From contig NC_089490.1 in assembly GCF_036850765.1 (NCBI RefSeq), positions 290,514,982 to 290,578,981 of the forward strand: DNA of 64,000 bases, given 5' to 3'. The position numbers were made by a program, and so were the translations under genes. The notes under the pieces were generated by a model. The model made no database searches. It worked only from the letters and a program-made list of their open reading frames with translations, and had not been told where the DNA came from. Source of the DNA: Saccopteryx bilineata (Eukaryota; Chordata; Mammalia; Chiroptera; Emballonuridae). Shown in pieces: positions 12,336 to 26,559 of the stretch; positions within the stretch are counted from its first letter, which is position 1, and every line of letters starts with the position of its first letter.

Positions 12336-15300
12336 AAAAAGAAAAAAAAATTTTATAGTTTTTATATTTAGAATCAAATGTTTTGTCAAATAATCATATT
12401 TGAGGGGGAAAAAGCATTAAGATTTATAAACAATGTATTTTTAGTCCTACCTGCATTAAAAATAATAAGAAGCTTAAAAATTGTTCCACAATGACGGTTA
12501 ATAATGAAAATGTCCCCTTATCACTTGAGGTAAAAATAACCTTGGGTAAACAGGTATGCTAAGTTTTAAACTAAAATTGACAAGTAACTGGAAATTTTTA
12601 GTTAAAAATGTCTTAAGTTGTTTCTGTTTGTTTTTTCCCCACCAAGAGTGGTGGTTTTATGTTTCTTTCTATATTTATGATTATTAATTCTGCAAAACAA
12701 CTTTTCCCTAAGCAATAGCACTAAATGTGAATACAACATCTTCCAAAGATTTCATCTATATTTTAAACATTTCTAAATATACCATTCAATTTGTCTCTCT
12801 TTCGGAGTTGAAATAAATACTTTATATATTTATTTGAAATAATAAACAGTGTGCAGCATTGCATAGAGGAAAAAAAAAAAACCTAGCAGTCTTTTGAGAA
12901 TAAAAGCAAATCAATAGTAATAGCTCTTAGAATAGAAGCACTTTTGTTGACAGAGGGAACATGGTTTAATGGGAAGCAAAGTAATCTTTGTTTGAATTCA
13001 AATGCTGGGCTGTGCATGAGAAATGACATGCTCTAACCACTTGTTTTATATTTAAGAGACAGGCTGGTGTGTTCAAAACGGAGAAAATAATTTGCTTTAT
13101 AAAAATGAACAAACTATGGCCTTAATATGTAATAAACAAAGATAACAGCTATAAGAGTATTTTTTTTATAATTTTATGATTTTACAAATTCATCTTCAGT
13201 TCCCAGTGATCTCTATTGTTTTAATTTAAGTTAATCACCCTAGTGGCCAAAAGAGAGGCATTTTGAAGCTGTTCACATTGTGGCCTGTAAGTGTGATTAA
13301 GTGACCCCATATCCATCCAATCTTGGAATTGAAGTATTCCTCAGGTTTTCATGATGATGATGATAATGGTGATGATGGTGATGCTAATGATAACGAACAG
13401 TAATACTTTAGGATGGTGACATAAATGTGTCCACATATACATAGATAGATAAATGATAGTTATAGACATAACTATAGGTACAGAAATAAATTAGAGAAAA
13501 TATTATTTTGCTCATCTTTTGCTATGGGCAATGTATAAAGAAAATGCATTTTTATTAAATTTATTTATTACTTTCAGATAATAAAGTGAACAATGAGGGG
13601 TAAGACCACATAAGTATATTTCTGGTTCCTAGAGAAAAATTGTATTGTTTTGTTTTTAAGTTTACTTCCATGTAAAAGGACAAGAAAAGCAGTAGCTATG
13701 GGATGAATGAGTATGCTGTTCGCATTCAAGTTGGTTATTTAGACACTAAAAACCTAGTTAGAGAAGTTTGATGTTTGGTAAATATATACATCGCACCATG
13801 CATATTATAAATTTTCTAGTATTCATGGGAAAAAAGCAAACAAATTTGTCTTTCTGAACTTCCACTGAAAAACACATCCAATAGCATGGGTTGCTGGCAT
13901 CACTTTATATGCTTTCTGTACAGACTGAATATTTACATTTAAGTATTCCAAAACGCAAAAATAACAATAATGAAGCCTCTGGTTTCTTTGTTCTGCACAC
14001 CAGAGGAGGCTGAAAGAAATTATGTGTTATGAAATTTAAAAATTTAAGGAGTTGTTAGAGTGGTCTTGCAGCACACAGTAAAACTATATTTTAGCTTAAA
14101 AATTATATCTTGTCTCAAAGTGTTTAAAATATTTTGCTTATGTTTTTGCAAGACAAAATTTTAATCACTCATATAAACATGTAAAATACCGAATTAATGT
14201 AAATGTAATTATTTTAATGCCATTTTATAGCCCTTAATATAAGTTTAGATTGGTGACTAAGATCCAAGTGCAATAATGCTCAGTTGGAAAAGAAACTGAA
14301 GCCAGAAAGCATGCCATATACCATGATAGTGCCACAAGGTGGCTCCAAACACCATGGTATGTTATTTTACTTCTTCATAGTTGAAGAGAATTTTACCAGA
14401 AATACTGATATCAATTTACCCCATATAAATGGGTCAATGCTGCAAAAAATACATACTCATTTCAACCTTCTGATTAAGTTTTGAGTCTAATTTATATTAT
14501 TTAAAAATGCAAGCATTCAAAACAATACATCAAATGTTTGAAAACCTTGAATTTTATTTTATTTAGTCTGTACAATTAATTATTCAACATTTTTGTAGGT
14601 TTTAAAAATTAATTTCTCCTTTAAATTTGCACAACTTTATTCCCAGTTGATTTCCAACTAAATGAAAAGAAAATACCGCCAAGTTAATGAACTTTTTTCC
14701 TCATATAATTAAAGAATTTTGAAACTAAAGAGAAAGCATGTCTAAATTTTTAACATTGAAAGACTTAATATGAAAATTACATACTTTTTAGAAAATCAAG
14801 TAAATGAAAGTACATAATATTAATAGAACATTTTTTATTAGCCATCCTATTCAATCAGTGATAGAGCTAAATCATTTAATCAAATATCAGACTGAAGCCA
14901 TGAAAACAAAATGTTTTTCAAAGATCACAGAATTTAATAAAGATGCTATGAAGAAGACTATAACTTTGATTAAATAAATAATAAATAATTCAATAGAGAA
15001 TAAGTATAAATTTATAGAGATTAAAAAATGAGAATTATTGTTACTATGTTTACAAAATTATACCTGTTGTCTAGGTTTTGTCTTTATTACGACTTACCTC
15101 AACTTTACAGGTGGTTAGAAAAGATAAAGTGCAAAGTATATTCTTTAAATATGTGAACTAAAGCAAATATATCAATTAATATTGAATTATAAATAAAACT
15201 GGAAGGTATAAACTGTAATGTCACTCTGAATTTTAAAAATAAAGTTTTAAAAAGAAAGGTATTTATAGACTCATAGAAATGTCTATTTTTATAACCCTAA

Positions 15301-16450
15301 TATTTCAGTTTGTTTATTTTGTAATCCATAGAATTCATTCCAGATGCTTTCTAAAAACTATATAAAAAGAGCCACATAAGAAAGGGGGGAAAAAAAGTCA
15401 TTTTAAATGGATCTTCATCTCACCTTGAATGTAAAGAATAAAAAGAATAAAGTATCTAAATAAAACCTGATAAAATTTCACATTTTGCAGTTGGTGATAT
15501 GTCTTCATCAGATGGTTTCTAGGACCTAGTCTGAGAAAGCAGTATCCCACTGAACTTTCAGCTTGTCATATAGGCTGCAGGATTATTCCTGAGATTTATA
15601 GGTATCCAAACTTTAATGAGATTATTTCTGTAATGCATTGCCTCTGTTCATCATTCTTGTTCTAATTCTCATTATTCTGACCTCAAGAAGGAGAATCTGT
15701 GAAAGGTACCATTACTGCAGTATATTCAGAATGGTTCACGTTTCACCTGAGTGAGTTTATGTGGCTTAAGGAACACACAACAGTTAGTCTCCATCTTTCT
15801 ATCATTTTCTCCCTCTTCTGTCTCTTTTTTGGATCCTTCACATCATTTTCAAATTTCATATGTATTAATTCCCTAGATCACAAAATTACTATACACGAGC
15901 CTGAGATTATAATTTAAGTTTTCAGGTTACAGTCTCTCTTTTTGCAAAAGATATTTTCACAATCATTTAAAAAATGAATATATTTATAATAGTTATATAT
16001 TGAGTTCTTTTCAATTACAATCGATTGTATGAGCTCATTCTAATGATTATAGATAAATAAACGGTGTCCTTAGAAATTATATGGGTCAAACTCCAATTTT
16101 CACAAACCAAACTGTATCTATATCTACATCTATCTATATTTGTATCTATTTCTATTTTTATCTATATATACAAATTAAAAATAATGATGTTATTGGTAGA
16201 ATTAGTGTCAAAATCAGACTTAAAACAGCAAGAGTTTCTCATTTTAACTCAAAAACAAAATTATTATTACATAGTAAAGTTTTCAAAAATTTTAAGTGAT
16301 AGCCAAATCATAGCATATGAATGGTTAAAATTAAAACACATTCAATATTAATTAAAAAAAAGCACAGGTTACAAGAATTTACATATAGTGATATAATAAA
16401 AACACAGAATGGTAATAAGTAGCACTAGGATACCTATTACATGACAGATA
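12336..16450. other. Gene-free AT-rich stretch
   Basis: About 4.1 kb with no supported gene. It holds a GATGAT-type trinucleotide patch at 13350-13395. ORFs at 14284-14484, 15699-15917 and 16064-16351 have no domains or coding composition. The composition is uniformly AT-rich. Confidence 0.5.
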
Positions 16451-16465
16451 TTATTTGCCCTTTAT

Positions 16466-16750
16466 TTTACTTCTATGTATTTATTTATTTATTTATTTAT
16501 CTATCTATTTATTTATTTGAGAGGCAGGCGGACAGACTCCCACATGCACCCCAACCAGGATCCACCGAACAAGTTTCCTACCAGGTGATGTTCTGCCCAT
16601 CTGGGGCTGCTGCTCAGTTGCATTGCAACCGAGCTATTTTAGTGCCTAAGGCAGGCCATCGGGTCATTCTCAGCAACCTAGCAAAACATGCTCAAACCAT
16701 TCAAGTCATGGCTACAGGAGGGGAAGAGAGAGAGAGAGACACACACACAC

Positions 16751-16809
<59 letters not shown>

Positions 16810-16907
16810 AGCAGGTGGTCATTTCTCCTGTGTGCCCTGACCAGGAATCAAACCTGGGACTTCTACATGCCGTTAAGACACTCTCGCTGAGCCAACTGGC
16901 CAGGGCA
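16466..16907 (-). mobile_element. tRNA-derived SINE with expanded internal GA/CA repeat
   Basis: Minus-strand head GCCCTGGCCAGTTGGCTCAG, a B-box-like GGTTTGATTCC, then the standard body. The tail ends in (ATTT)n on the plus strand. A GA/CA/GACA tract at 16724-16803 expands the normally short GAGAGA segment. Flanked by near-identical 15-bp duplications (16451-16465 and 16908-16922; 13 of 15 match). The 149-codon ORF at 16441-16890 is SINE sequence. Confidence 0.9.
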
Positions 16908-16939
16908 TTATGTGCCATTTATACTTATAGTTTCTTTTA

Positions 16940-17340
16940 TTTTTATTTTATTTTTTATTTATTTATTTATTATTTTTTGTATTTTTCTGAAGCTGGAAAC
17001 GGGGAGAGACAGTCAGACAGACTCCCGCATGCGCCTGACCGGGATCCATCTGGCACGCCCACCAGGGGGCATGCTCTGCCCCTCCGGGGCGTCGCTCTGT
17101 TGCGACCAGAGCCACTCTAGCGCCTGGGGCAGAGGCCAAGGAGCCATCCCCAGAGCCCGGGCCATCTTTACTCCAATGGAGTCTCAGCTGCGGGAGGGGA
17201 AGAGAAAGACAGAGAGGAAGGAGAAGGGGAGGGGTGGAGAAGCAGATGGGCGCTTCTCCTGTGTGCCCTGGCCGGGAATCGAACCCGGGACTTCTGCATG
17301 CCAGGCCGATGCTCTACCACTGAGCCAACTGGCCAGGGCT
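16940..17340 (-). mobile_element. tRNA-derived SINE, well preserved
   Basis: Minus strand: GCCCTGGCCAGTTGGCTCAG at the start, A-box TGGCTCAGTGGTAGAGC and a perfect B-box GGTTCGATTCC. These are the internal Pol III promoter elements. The body continues CTGCTTCTCCACCCCTCCCC, GGCGCTAGAGTGGCTCTGG and GGGAGTCTGTCTGACTGTC to an A/T-rich tail. It lies directly next to the SINE at 16466. Close to my recollection of the family consensus, so probably young. Confidence 0.93.
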
Positions 17341-17342
17341 AT

Positions 17343-17655
17343 TTTTATTTTTTAATTGAGTTTATTGGGGTACATGTTTAGGCATGCAACTCAATACAAC
17401 ATCATCTGCACACAGCATCTTGTGCCCATTACTCCAAGCAATGTCTTTTTCATCTCCATTTTCCCCCACTTTATTTACCTCCCCTTTTCTCCCTCTGGCT
17501 ATATCTGTCTGTGTTTATATCTTTATACATATATATATATATACTTTTTTTGCTTAATTCCTTCACCTTCTGTCATCCAGTCACCCAACTCCCTACCCTG
17601 TCAGCTATCAGTCTGTTTCATGTATCCATGTCTGCTTCTATTTTGCTCGTGAGTT
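17343..17655 (-). repeat. LINE 3'-end-like fragment, copy 3
   Basis: Starts 'attttttaattgagtttattggggtacat', then 'gcatgcaactcaatacaacatcatctgcac', a C-rich tract and a TATATA patch (17525-17545). It follows the layout of the copies at 8336 and 20392 but is clearly diverged. It may be another L1 subfamily. Confidence 0.45.
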
Positions 17656-18965
17656 TAATTTGCTGTTAGATTCTTATGATAATTGCACTGTTATGTAAGT
17701 AAAATTATTAATCTATTTTATAGATAAAACTAATAATATTAAATATTAAACATAATATTAAACATATGGTAAGTGACATAGAATTTAAACCTTAACAGCT
17801 TGGTACCATAGTCCATGCTTTTATCCATCAAAGAAATTCTATGAAAGGCAATCTTGCCATTATAAAAAAGGCAGTTTCATTGCGTGATGTTAAACAGGTG
17901 TCCTCACAAAAATAGATCAGAGCTTGGTAGCAACTTTTTCAGAGTGACCAAGTTTGAAACTCAATGGCTTCTTTGGAGTGACTGTCTTAATTGCTTGTGG
18001 GATGTGGAAGCTTCTTTTTAGAAGAATTTTCAGAAATGTTATTTGGGGGTTGACTTGGTCTACAGATATATACTTTTTAATTAGGCTTCTTGTCAGGAAT
18101 AGAAACATTAGTATCAAATTTGGGTCCTTGCCTCAAGATGGCAGTTGGCTATTGCAAATGTAAAGTGAATGTAAATCACCAACCAAGATAGCTGCTCCAA
18201 CCTGAAGCTGAATTTACTCTCAGGTCTTCACTGAACAAACCTGAGGCTACACAAAATGTGTCTTGAATTCATCTGTTAACTTATTTTGATATTTTTCTTG
18301 AAAGATGTCATGTGGCTGTGAATACAATAATGTAACTTTCAAAAAATAGATGAAGTCAGTGCCCTATGTTATTCATTCTCAAAGTACCTAATTCTCATAC
18401 TTCTTACATTAGGCAAAACAAAAATGGTCGTGTGATTATTCATTTAACATCTCACTATAACACAGGTTTTGTTTTTCTCTCTCTCTCTGTGTATATCTCA
18501 TGACATTTGCATAGTGCCTGGTTTATGGTAGGCTTCAAAGAATACATGGCGAATAATGAAATGAAAGAATGAATAAAAAAATATACTGAGAGGTTTATTC
18601 AGTACTTTATATAATAGTACTTTATATAAAAGCAAAACTGAAGACTGTTTAGTATGGAGAATTTAGGTGTTTACCTTATGATATTCTTTTATCGACTTTA
18701 ATATTATTCTATAAAAATTAAAACATTTAAAAGTGTATTGGTATTTTATTATAAATCATATCATCTAGTATTTAATAGTTATTATTTCACATTAGAACCA
18801 CTTCTCCTCATATACAAATTTGTATTGGATGCATCCTTATTTCTCTGGGTGTGGCACTAAAGAATTGGTTTATATAAACTTACCCAAAATAAATGAAATT
18901 AATTAGAGGCAAAGGAAAAATGAGCAGGTTACTATTCAGATTTAAAGTCATATAATTTATGAAGA
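17656..18965. other. Gene-free stretch with MIR/L2-like tail
   Basis: No gene. 18505-18578 ('catagtgcctggtttatgg ... gaatgaataaa') resembles the shared MIR/L2 3' tail. Overlapping ORFs on both strands at 17917-18163 are not supported. Confidence 0.45.
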
Positions 18966-18974
18966 AAAATATGA

Positions 18975-19374
18975 GTCTGACCAGGCGGTGGCACAGTGGA
19001 GAGAGAATTGGACTGGGACACAGAGGACTCAGGTTCAAAACCTCGAGGTCTCTGGCTTGAGCACAGGCTCATTTGGCTTGAGCATGGGATAACCAGCTTG
19101 AGCGCAGGGTCGTTGGCATGGGATCATAGACATGAGACCATGGTCGCTGGCTGGCTTGAATCCAGGGCTGCTGGCTTGAGCAAGGGGTCATTCGCTCTGC
19201 TGTAGCTCTCCCCCCCCCCCCCCGTCAAGGCATATATGAGAAAGCAATCAATGAACAACTAAGGTGCCACAATGAAGAATTGATACTTCTCATCTCTCTC
19301 CCTTCCAGTCTGACTGTTCCTATCTGTCCCTCTCTCTGTCTCTCTCTGTCACACACCCACCCACACACACACAC
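18975..19374 (+). mobile_element. tRNA-derived SINE with poly-C insertion
   Basis: Head GTCTGACCAGGCGGTGGCAC, reiterated 'gcttgag' body units, GAGAAAGCAATCAATGAAC and a CTCTGTC/ACAC tail. Bounded by 9-bp duplications AAAATATGA (18966-18974, 19375-19383). At 19210-19223 a run of 14 C replaces the short C stretch that precedes GTCAAGGCA in sister copies. Confidence 0.92.
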
Positions 19375-19383
19375 AAAATATGA

Positions 19384-20391
19384 CACATGAAAAAGAATAA
19401 ATAGCAACACATAATAGCTTCAAATCAAAAGATAATTAAATTAATAATTATAAAATTTCTCTATCATTGTAGACAATCTGTCAGCACTATTAAAAATTAA
19501 ATTTTTCCATAAAGACGTTTTGAGAACAGTGAGTTTATAAAACATCTTAGTTTGCTTCTAGAAAAAACCAGGCTCTTCTAACCCACTTTTTTTCATCTTT
19601 GACCTACTTAGAAATGGGTTTGATCCAGTAGTTCCTGTGAATAAAGTGAAGTGAGCTAATATCTTTGCTCTGATGACAAGATTTTGAATGCCATCTCTTC
19701 ACTTCTACACTGGACAAGATACTCAGCAGAGGTTGTACACCTAACACTGACATGTCTTTGTGCTAAAAAACAAACAAACAAACATGCTTTTCTCTCATTT
19801 TGTTCAGATTTTATATGCTATGGTGAAGGCTACAACTCTGAGAAGAAAGTTCCTTAAAGGAATTATTTCTCTTAACTTAGATTTTAGGAATATTTAATTT
19901 TCCCCGTAATTTTTTTCTACTGAAAATAAATAACTTATATCTATTCCCAAGAGAGTGAAGTTTAACAAATTAATTTTAAAAATTATGTAGAACAACCTAG
20001 TTATTAAATGTTGAAAAACTGGGACATACATCTTAAAAAAGCAAATAGCTAAAAGAGATTCTTAGAAAAAGGTAGAGTTCTTATTTTATAATGTTTCTTA
20101 TTGCATGGATCCAGAAAGCTCTGTTTCAGTAGGGAGACAAAAACAACATTTTTTTTGAATCAAAATTCTATAGAAAATCACCGCCCTTCTTTCCAGTGGG
20201 GAAAAAAGACAAAGAAGTGAAAGAGACAAGTGCTCCCAATACATGTCTGTACTTAGCATTCAACTTTGAACAAATCTAAAGTGTAATGCCTTGGTGAAGG
20301 GAGTGGAGAAAGAAAGACTTTCCATAGGTTCCTGTTAATAAAGAAAGGCTTTTATTCAAGTCCAGGAACTAGATGCTGACAGAAAAATGTT
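19384..20391. other. Gene-free stretch
   Basis: No gene or repeat family recognised. Confidence 0.4.
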
Positions 20392-20665
20392 CAAGTTGGG
20401 GGACTTTTTTATTATTAACAATATTATTAATTTTAATGGGGTGACATTGATAAATCAGGGTACATATGTTCAGAGAAAACATCTCCAGATTATTTTGACA
20501 TTTGATCATGTTGCATACCCCTCACCCAAAGTCAAATTGTCTTCTGTCACCTTCTATCTGGTTTTCTTTGAGCCCCTCCCCTTCCCCACCCCCTCCCTCT
20601 TTTTCCTTCCCCCCTAATCCCCCCATCCTCTCACCTCGGGTAACTATCACACTCTTGTCCATCAA
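20392..20665 (-). repeat. LINE 3'-end fragment, copy 4
   Basis: 'aatggggtgacattgataaatcagggtacat' then 'catcacccaaagtc'-like and C-rich 'cccctccccttccccaccccctccct', as in copy 2. Both ORFs over this interval are low-complexity readings of the C-rich part. Confidence 0.55.
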
Positions 20666-22279
20666 GTTGGGGGATTTCACTGTCCAGAGACTACATATAT
20701 AAAAATCACGCTAGTGACAAAATACAGTTCAAGACTACAGAGCAGGAATAAGCCCCAATTTATAATTCTATATGAAGAATTCAAATAAATAAATAAAGAA
20801 GAAGAAGAAAATGTTATAATTGACTTGGCTAATGGTTAGTGTAGACTCAGTTTCTACTTATTTAATTAAATAAGTTGACATACAGGTTATTATATTCCAA
20901 TGATTTCTTTTCTCTGTTATTGAGTAAGCTAACAAATCACACTATTGTTATATGAATACACAATTCATATTTTTTATTTCATTAGCAATAGATTTAAACC
21001 AATGAAAGACAGTAAAATATTTTGGTTTATTTAAATCAAATATTTCTAATAAAATAATTAAGGAATAGACTTATGTGTGGAAGATGCACATGGTAAACAC
21101 AAAACCATTAAAGGCCCTCAGTTCAAATATTTTTCAAATATGCCTAAATATGAGGCTGTTAATTTAAAGCTGATACTTAGAGGTGAAATAATCCAGAAAT
21201 ATTATGGTGCTTCACCTAAATTTGAAGTCTGATTCAAGAAATATAAAAGCATTCATGACTTTTCTAAAATCCCAGAAGTTATCATGGTTTTCAAATGAAG
21301 TTAGTTTAACCTGATTTTCTTGGGAGTAGAGATACATGAAAAAGGAGTGTCAGTCACATTTTTAAACTGTGTGATATTAGCATATGCAAAATGTATACTT
21401 AATCACCTAGGCAAATACATTGATTACCTTTGATTTATTTCTATAACCATGCCAAATTTTAGCTTTAATTTTTGTATTTATATGTGCTATGTGAACATGG
21501 CAAAGAATTACCAGAATAACACATGTTAAAACATTAACTTTATTTAGTTTATTAATTATTTTAATTTCCCAAACATTCTACTTAACTTGATTACAACTAC
21601 TGTTTATGCTTCCCCATGTTTCAACTTAAACTAAGAGAAAAAAATGGTAGGGTTTTTTTTTTTTTGTTTATTTAGTTTTGTTTTTTACTCTGCAGTATCT
21701 AGAATAGACATTTGCTTATTATATATCAGTTTATATTTTTAGGTTGCAAACTGGTAATATTTATATCTTCAACAAAGAAGAATCAAGATGCCTAATCAAA
21801 AATTGCTTTTAGAAACATACAATTTACGTTTAATTTATTTTTAAAATGAGAGTTCTATCAAACTATTTCAATATTCTCTGTTACAGTAAATCAACAAAGA
21901 TTTCCAATCAATAACTGATGTGTTGAGTATAATAACTCTTGTCTATGCATTATACATCCTAATACTTTGGAGAAATCATTTCAATACAAATGCTGAAGTT
22001 CCCATTATTGCTTACTAGGGCAATAAACTACAGTGGTGTCAATTTCAAATCCTTAAAAGCCTAGGTGTTATCTATAAGAATTGCTTTCATATTAAAGGAC
22101 ATGCTCTAGCCAACTGAACAATTATATACTTCATGCTTATAATGCAAAGTATAATGTAATGAATCCAATGTATAATGTAGCAGAAGATAGAATACTGGTT
22201 GAAATATCACAAGATTTACAGAAATATTACTTTGTATAGGGTAATATAAAAAAGTACATGGGATACTCATTCAAGGACT
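20666..22279. other. Gene-free AT-rich stretch
   Basis: No supported gene or repeat. Confidence 0.45.
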
Positions 22280-22406
22280 TGTAATAGTCATCAATGAGAG
22301 GAGGTGAAGTAAGGGAGGGAGAGAGAAAAGGGAAAAGAGGGTGGGAGGTTGGACAGGGAAAGAGACAGGGAGAGAAAGTGAGAGAGAGAGAGAGGGAGGG
22401 GGGCCA
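22280..22406. repeat. Purine-rich (GA/GGA) low-complexity tract
   Basis: About 125 bases, largely G and A on the plus strand (gagagagg, gggaggg, gagagagagagag). No SINE head adjoins it, unlike the GA tracts elsewhere. Confidence 0.8.
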
Positions 22407-24808
22407 GCTGGGCTATAAAGTGTTCAGACTTGTTATTTAATGATAAGTTTCCTATTGTGAAGCAATGATACCTTATAGCCTATAGCTTAATTCTTTTCTG
22501 AAACTCAAAATGTGATTTAACATTAATTTATCTTTCTGTCTCATGTACAGTATTTAGAATCAAGGCCACTTTTTTAAAAAAGAGAAGAAGGTTTAAAATT
22601 GAGATCACATGATTTAGTAAACTACTTTATAATGATACTGGCAAAGTCTCTAGAGACATGTATCCCTCTACTTCAGGGGATTGTTCATATGAAGGCATTT
22701 CAACCTTCCACAGGCAGTCATTATTTTTAAAGAATGTTATATTCATTTCCTAAAGTAAGGTAAAATATAATTTCATTTCATTCATTCTTACTTAATGTTC
22801 AGCTTTACCTTTCTTTAAATCAACCACCAATATGGTAATGTTTATATATAGACCATCATTCACATTTCAAGAGAGAAATAAAAGTGTAAAGATATCGGTG
22901 AGAACAAAGCACATTCATTCATTAAAAAAATCAGGATACTTTTGTGAGAAGTTTCATTGATTTAAGCAAAAGTTACATCAAAACATTTGTTTTAAAACCA
23001 TATGATTATTTTCATGGATCAATATGAATATTACATTAAGGATAATGCATTCCCAGAAGTCTACAACTTTAATGTGATAGACGTGACTTTTTACAATGTT
23101 TGCATCTTGAGTGAGTTGGATAGAGTAGTGACAAAGAAGGCAAGGCAAAGGCAAAAACGGCCTCATATGCTTTAGACAGCCTCACAAAAGACAATACAAA
23201 TGGATTTTAAAAGAGCTGAAGGTCTCACACTACAATGTCAAGTGAGGTGAGAATGCTGTTATGTAGGGCAAGAAGGAAGTGAAAACCAGAGGTGACTGAG
23301 CTGATATTGTCTCAGAAAACAGGCACTGCTGTTGACTATCTGAAATTTTGCTATTCTTATGCATGAGAAAATTCTGTAATATTGAGTGTTGAACTTATTG
23401 GAAGTAAAAGCAGAAAATGTTAATAATAGTACTCTGAGGACCTAATCTAAATGTTTTAGAAAAAGAGGACAGATGTTTAAATGTTTAAATACAGGATGCT
23501 TTTTTTCCTATCTGCATATTTCAGTTTATTATAATTACAACAAAATTAAATTTCCTTGATGAACTCATTGGTTTAAACAAAGTATCAAGTAAAGGAAATC
23601 AGGTTAACCTATTTTAACTTTCATTCCTCAAACATACCTTCACAATGCTATTTCTCGAACTCTGATTCATTTATTGTAATATTCATAATAGGGTCCATAT
23701 ACACAGTACAATGCTTCTTCAATGTCACCATGGCTCAGTACATGTCTAACAAGTATGAGAGCACCTTTCTTGCTATTTGATTTTCAGCTCCAATCTATTT
23801 CAAACATAACTGTTAAATATAATATGGTTAGTAAAATGACTGTTCTGAAACCCTGTCCAGATAATATTCTACTTTAATCAAAAGTAGAGTTTTCAAACAT
23901 AGATCTGACATTTGGAGATTCAATGTTTGCATAAAGTTACTTATGAATGGTATAAATAATTTTATTTTTCTGCTTATATTTTGTTACCTTGTTTCAGTGC
24001 ATCACAAGCACTTGTAATGTGGCAACAGTCTTAGAACATAATTTGCATAGTAAAAATAAGCATACATTATGGCTAATGCTTTTGAAACCCAAGGGCTAGA
24101 TCAGAGGTAGTTGAGTTTACATGGTGACTTGTACTTATTGCTTACTATGCAACACTAGTGATAATAACATTTAACAAAAATATGGTTCACTTTGCAGCTG
24201 AATCAGCATCATTGAAGCCAATGCTGTTCCTTTGCTGCAGCCTAGCGGAGTGATTTGGTATAAAAATGACATGTTCCAGCTCACGGGGTTATCACTTGCT
24301 GCAAAGTAGGTTAAAAAACAGAGGAAATAAGTCGTACGTTCAGAAATCCCACAGACAATATGTACTCTGTCCTAGTTACTTGTTTATATGGAAAAATAAG
24401 TGAAGATCCAGAAATGTTCCCAGAGTCTGAACAGGGTTCCCATATTTTGGAATGGACCTTTTCAATTTCAAATATTCTCTTTTTCATCAACAACAACAAA
24501 AAAATACCTCCTTCAGATTATGCTAACTTTCTTAATGTGCCAGAAATGTATATCTCTGTAGATAGAAAATCAACTTTCTATCCCTTTTTTAAAAGAAAAT
24601 CTGAATGTAAGTAAAGATTTTAGAGTGGAGTATCAAACTGAATACCTATATATTACTGTCTATATCAATAAGTAGCTAATTTTTATAAACATCTAAAAAT
24701 ATCACCTGAAGCATGGATCAGGTACCAAGAAAGTATACCACAGATCTCAAAACATACACATACGCATGTAAGTGTCATACAGATTATATGCTACTTTCCT
24801 ATTTTCCT

Positions 24809-24850
<42 letters not shown>

Positions 24851-26550
24851 CCTTTTCCATGACATCTAAGTGAATGAAATTCTATTCTTTCATTAGAGTC
24901 AGGAAAGGCATAAGCATTCTCCAGGGAAGTCAATTTGTTAGCAAAAAGTAATTGAAACCAAAGAAGTATCAGATTTAGTGAAAACAGACATTGAATTACA
25001 CTTTTAAAACACAAGAATAAAAAGTAAAAGCAAATGAAAAAAGCTTTTTTTTATGTTTTTATCACCAGAATGGATTTGTATTTGATGTGTTCCCAAGCCA
25101 CAGAGACTCTCTGCTTATATCTGTGCACTCTCCAATCCTTTTACCCTCCCCAGCCCCATAAACCACTATTTCCTTCTACATTACACATTGAATACATATA
25201 TACCTCATTACTACATTGCAGGGAAGGAGAGCGAGGCAGATTATCTGCTACGCAACTTATCCTTTACCTATTTCTTTATAACACAACCTTTTCCTTCTTT
25301 CTTCATCACTTTAACTAAAAATGAACCAGGAGCTCTTGTCAATGACATAATGTTTTCATGAAAGTTCTACTAATTAAAAATCTTCACCATACCAGACCTA
25401 AAAAATGAACACACTCGTGCCAAGTGTTATTCACCACAGAGACGCTCTTGTAGCAACATTTTAAGGAAGCATAGAGAGGGAGATGGTGTGGAGGGAGAAA
25501 GTCAACTATCATATGCATTTAAGTATAACACTCGTAGGCATCAGAGGACAGATTATTTTTAATACAGGTCCTTCAAAAAGAAAAACAACAAACAAGAAAG
25601 GAACAAAAATAATACATCTCCAAACAGATGAGAGTAATGGATGTATAGTTTTGGATAACAGAAGCTTTTACTGGAATGAAGAACCACAATTATAGGAAAT
25701 AGATCTGTTTTTTGGAAGCAAGAGATGAGAGGTCACTCTAAATGATGTTTGTCTTTGATTGCCCTGTAGACCCCCCCTTTTTAACAATAAGGAGATGGTA
25801 GATTTTTATTGCAGGGGCATAAAAACACTTTTAGACTACTGCTTTTGACCATACTTACAGTGCTATCAATAGTTACTTGTTGGGAACATGCATTTAGACT
25901 TGCAATGTGCTGCATTAATTTAACACCACATAAAATATGGATTTTATTGCAGCAGAGACAATAAATGCTGCAACTGCTGACTACATGCATCTAATCTTCC
26001 CTCTTCATCTTGCCCCCCTCATACTTCTGACTCAGACATAAAAATGTGAATATGGGAATGATGCCTTATTCCATTCTGATAAATGCCAATCTATTTTATT
26101 TATGTAGATGCTTAGTGACCATTGACTGTTTCAAATAATCTGTCTTCTGCTTGTCATTTCTCTTTACATTAAATATACAATGAACTATGATTATGAATAA
26201 GTGCAGAGTGAATCCATTCATATGCAATGCAAAGTAATGTTAGATGATGCTTGACTTCACAGTAACAACGTTCTCTTGAACTGATTTTCAAAATAAGGAA
26301 CAAATATGAACATGCCAAATTTCACTCCCCAATATATTTTTAGCATTTGTTCAGAGTAAATAAATTTACAAACTCTAATATCAATACCCACCGTTGAGCA
26401 CAATATATAATTTATCCAGTTTCACATACCTCTATAGATATTCAAAGCAGCTGTTTCCAGAATCCAATATATGTATAGTTTTTTGCTTATTAATTTATTT
26501 ATGTATTAAAGGTGATCATTTGGAAATCATGCCAAATACAACTTAAAAGC
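22407..26550. other. Gene-free AT-rich stretch
   Basis: About 4.1 kb without a supported gene, apart from the GT microsatellite listed separately. ORFs at 24311-24614 overlap on both strands with no domain. 24190-24310 is somewhat less AT-rich but shows no motif I can name. Confidence 0.45.
24811..24848. repeat. (GT)n microsatellite
   Basis: Eighteen or so uninterrupted GT units. Confidence 0.97.
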
Positions 26551-26559
26551 AAACATTTT

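Noticed and set aside
16441..16890. 149-codon ORF
   Set aside because: It lies wholly within a minus-strand SINE and its GA/CA tract; the REREREDRDR stretch is simple repeat.
17270..17340. Possible tRNA gene (cloverleaf-like, A- and B-box)
   Set aside because: It is the tRNA-derived head of a SINE; the same head with a SINE body occurs many times in the window.
16912..17355. 147-codon ORF
   Set aside because: Reading of SINE sequence; the same peptide blocks recur in other SINE copies (36363-36665, 48432-48797).
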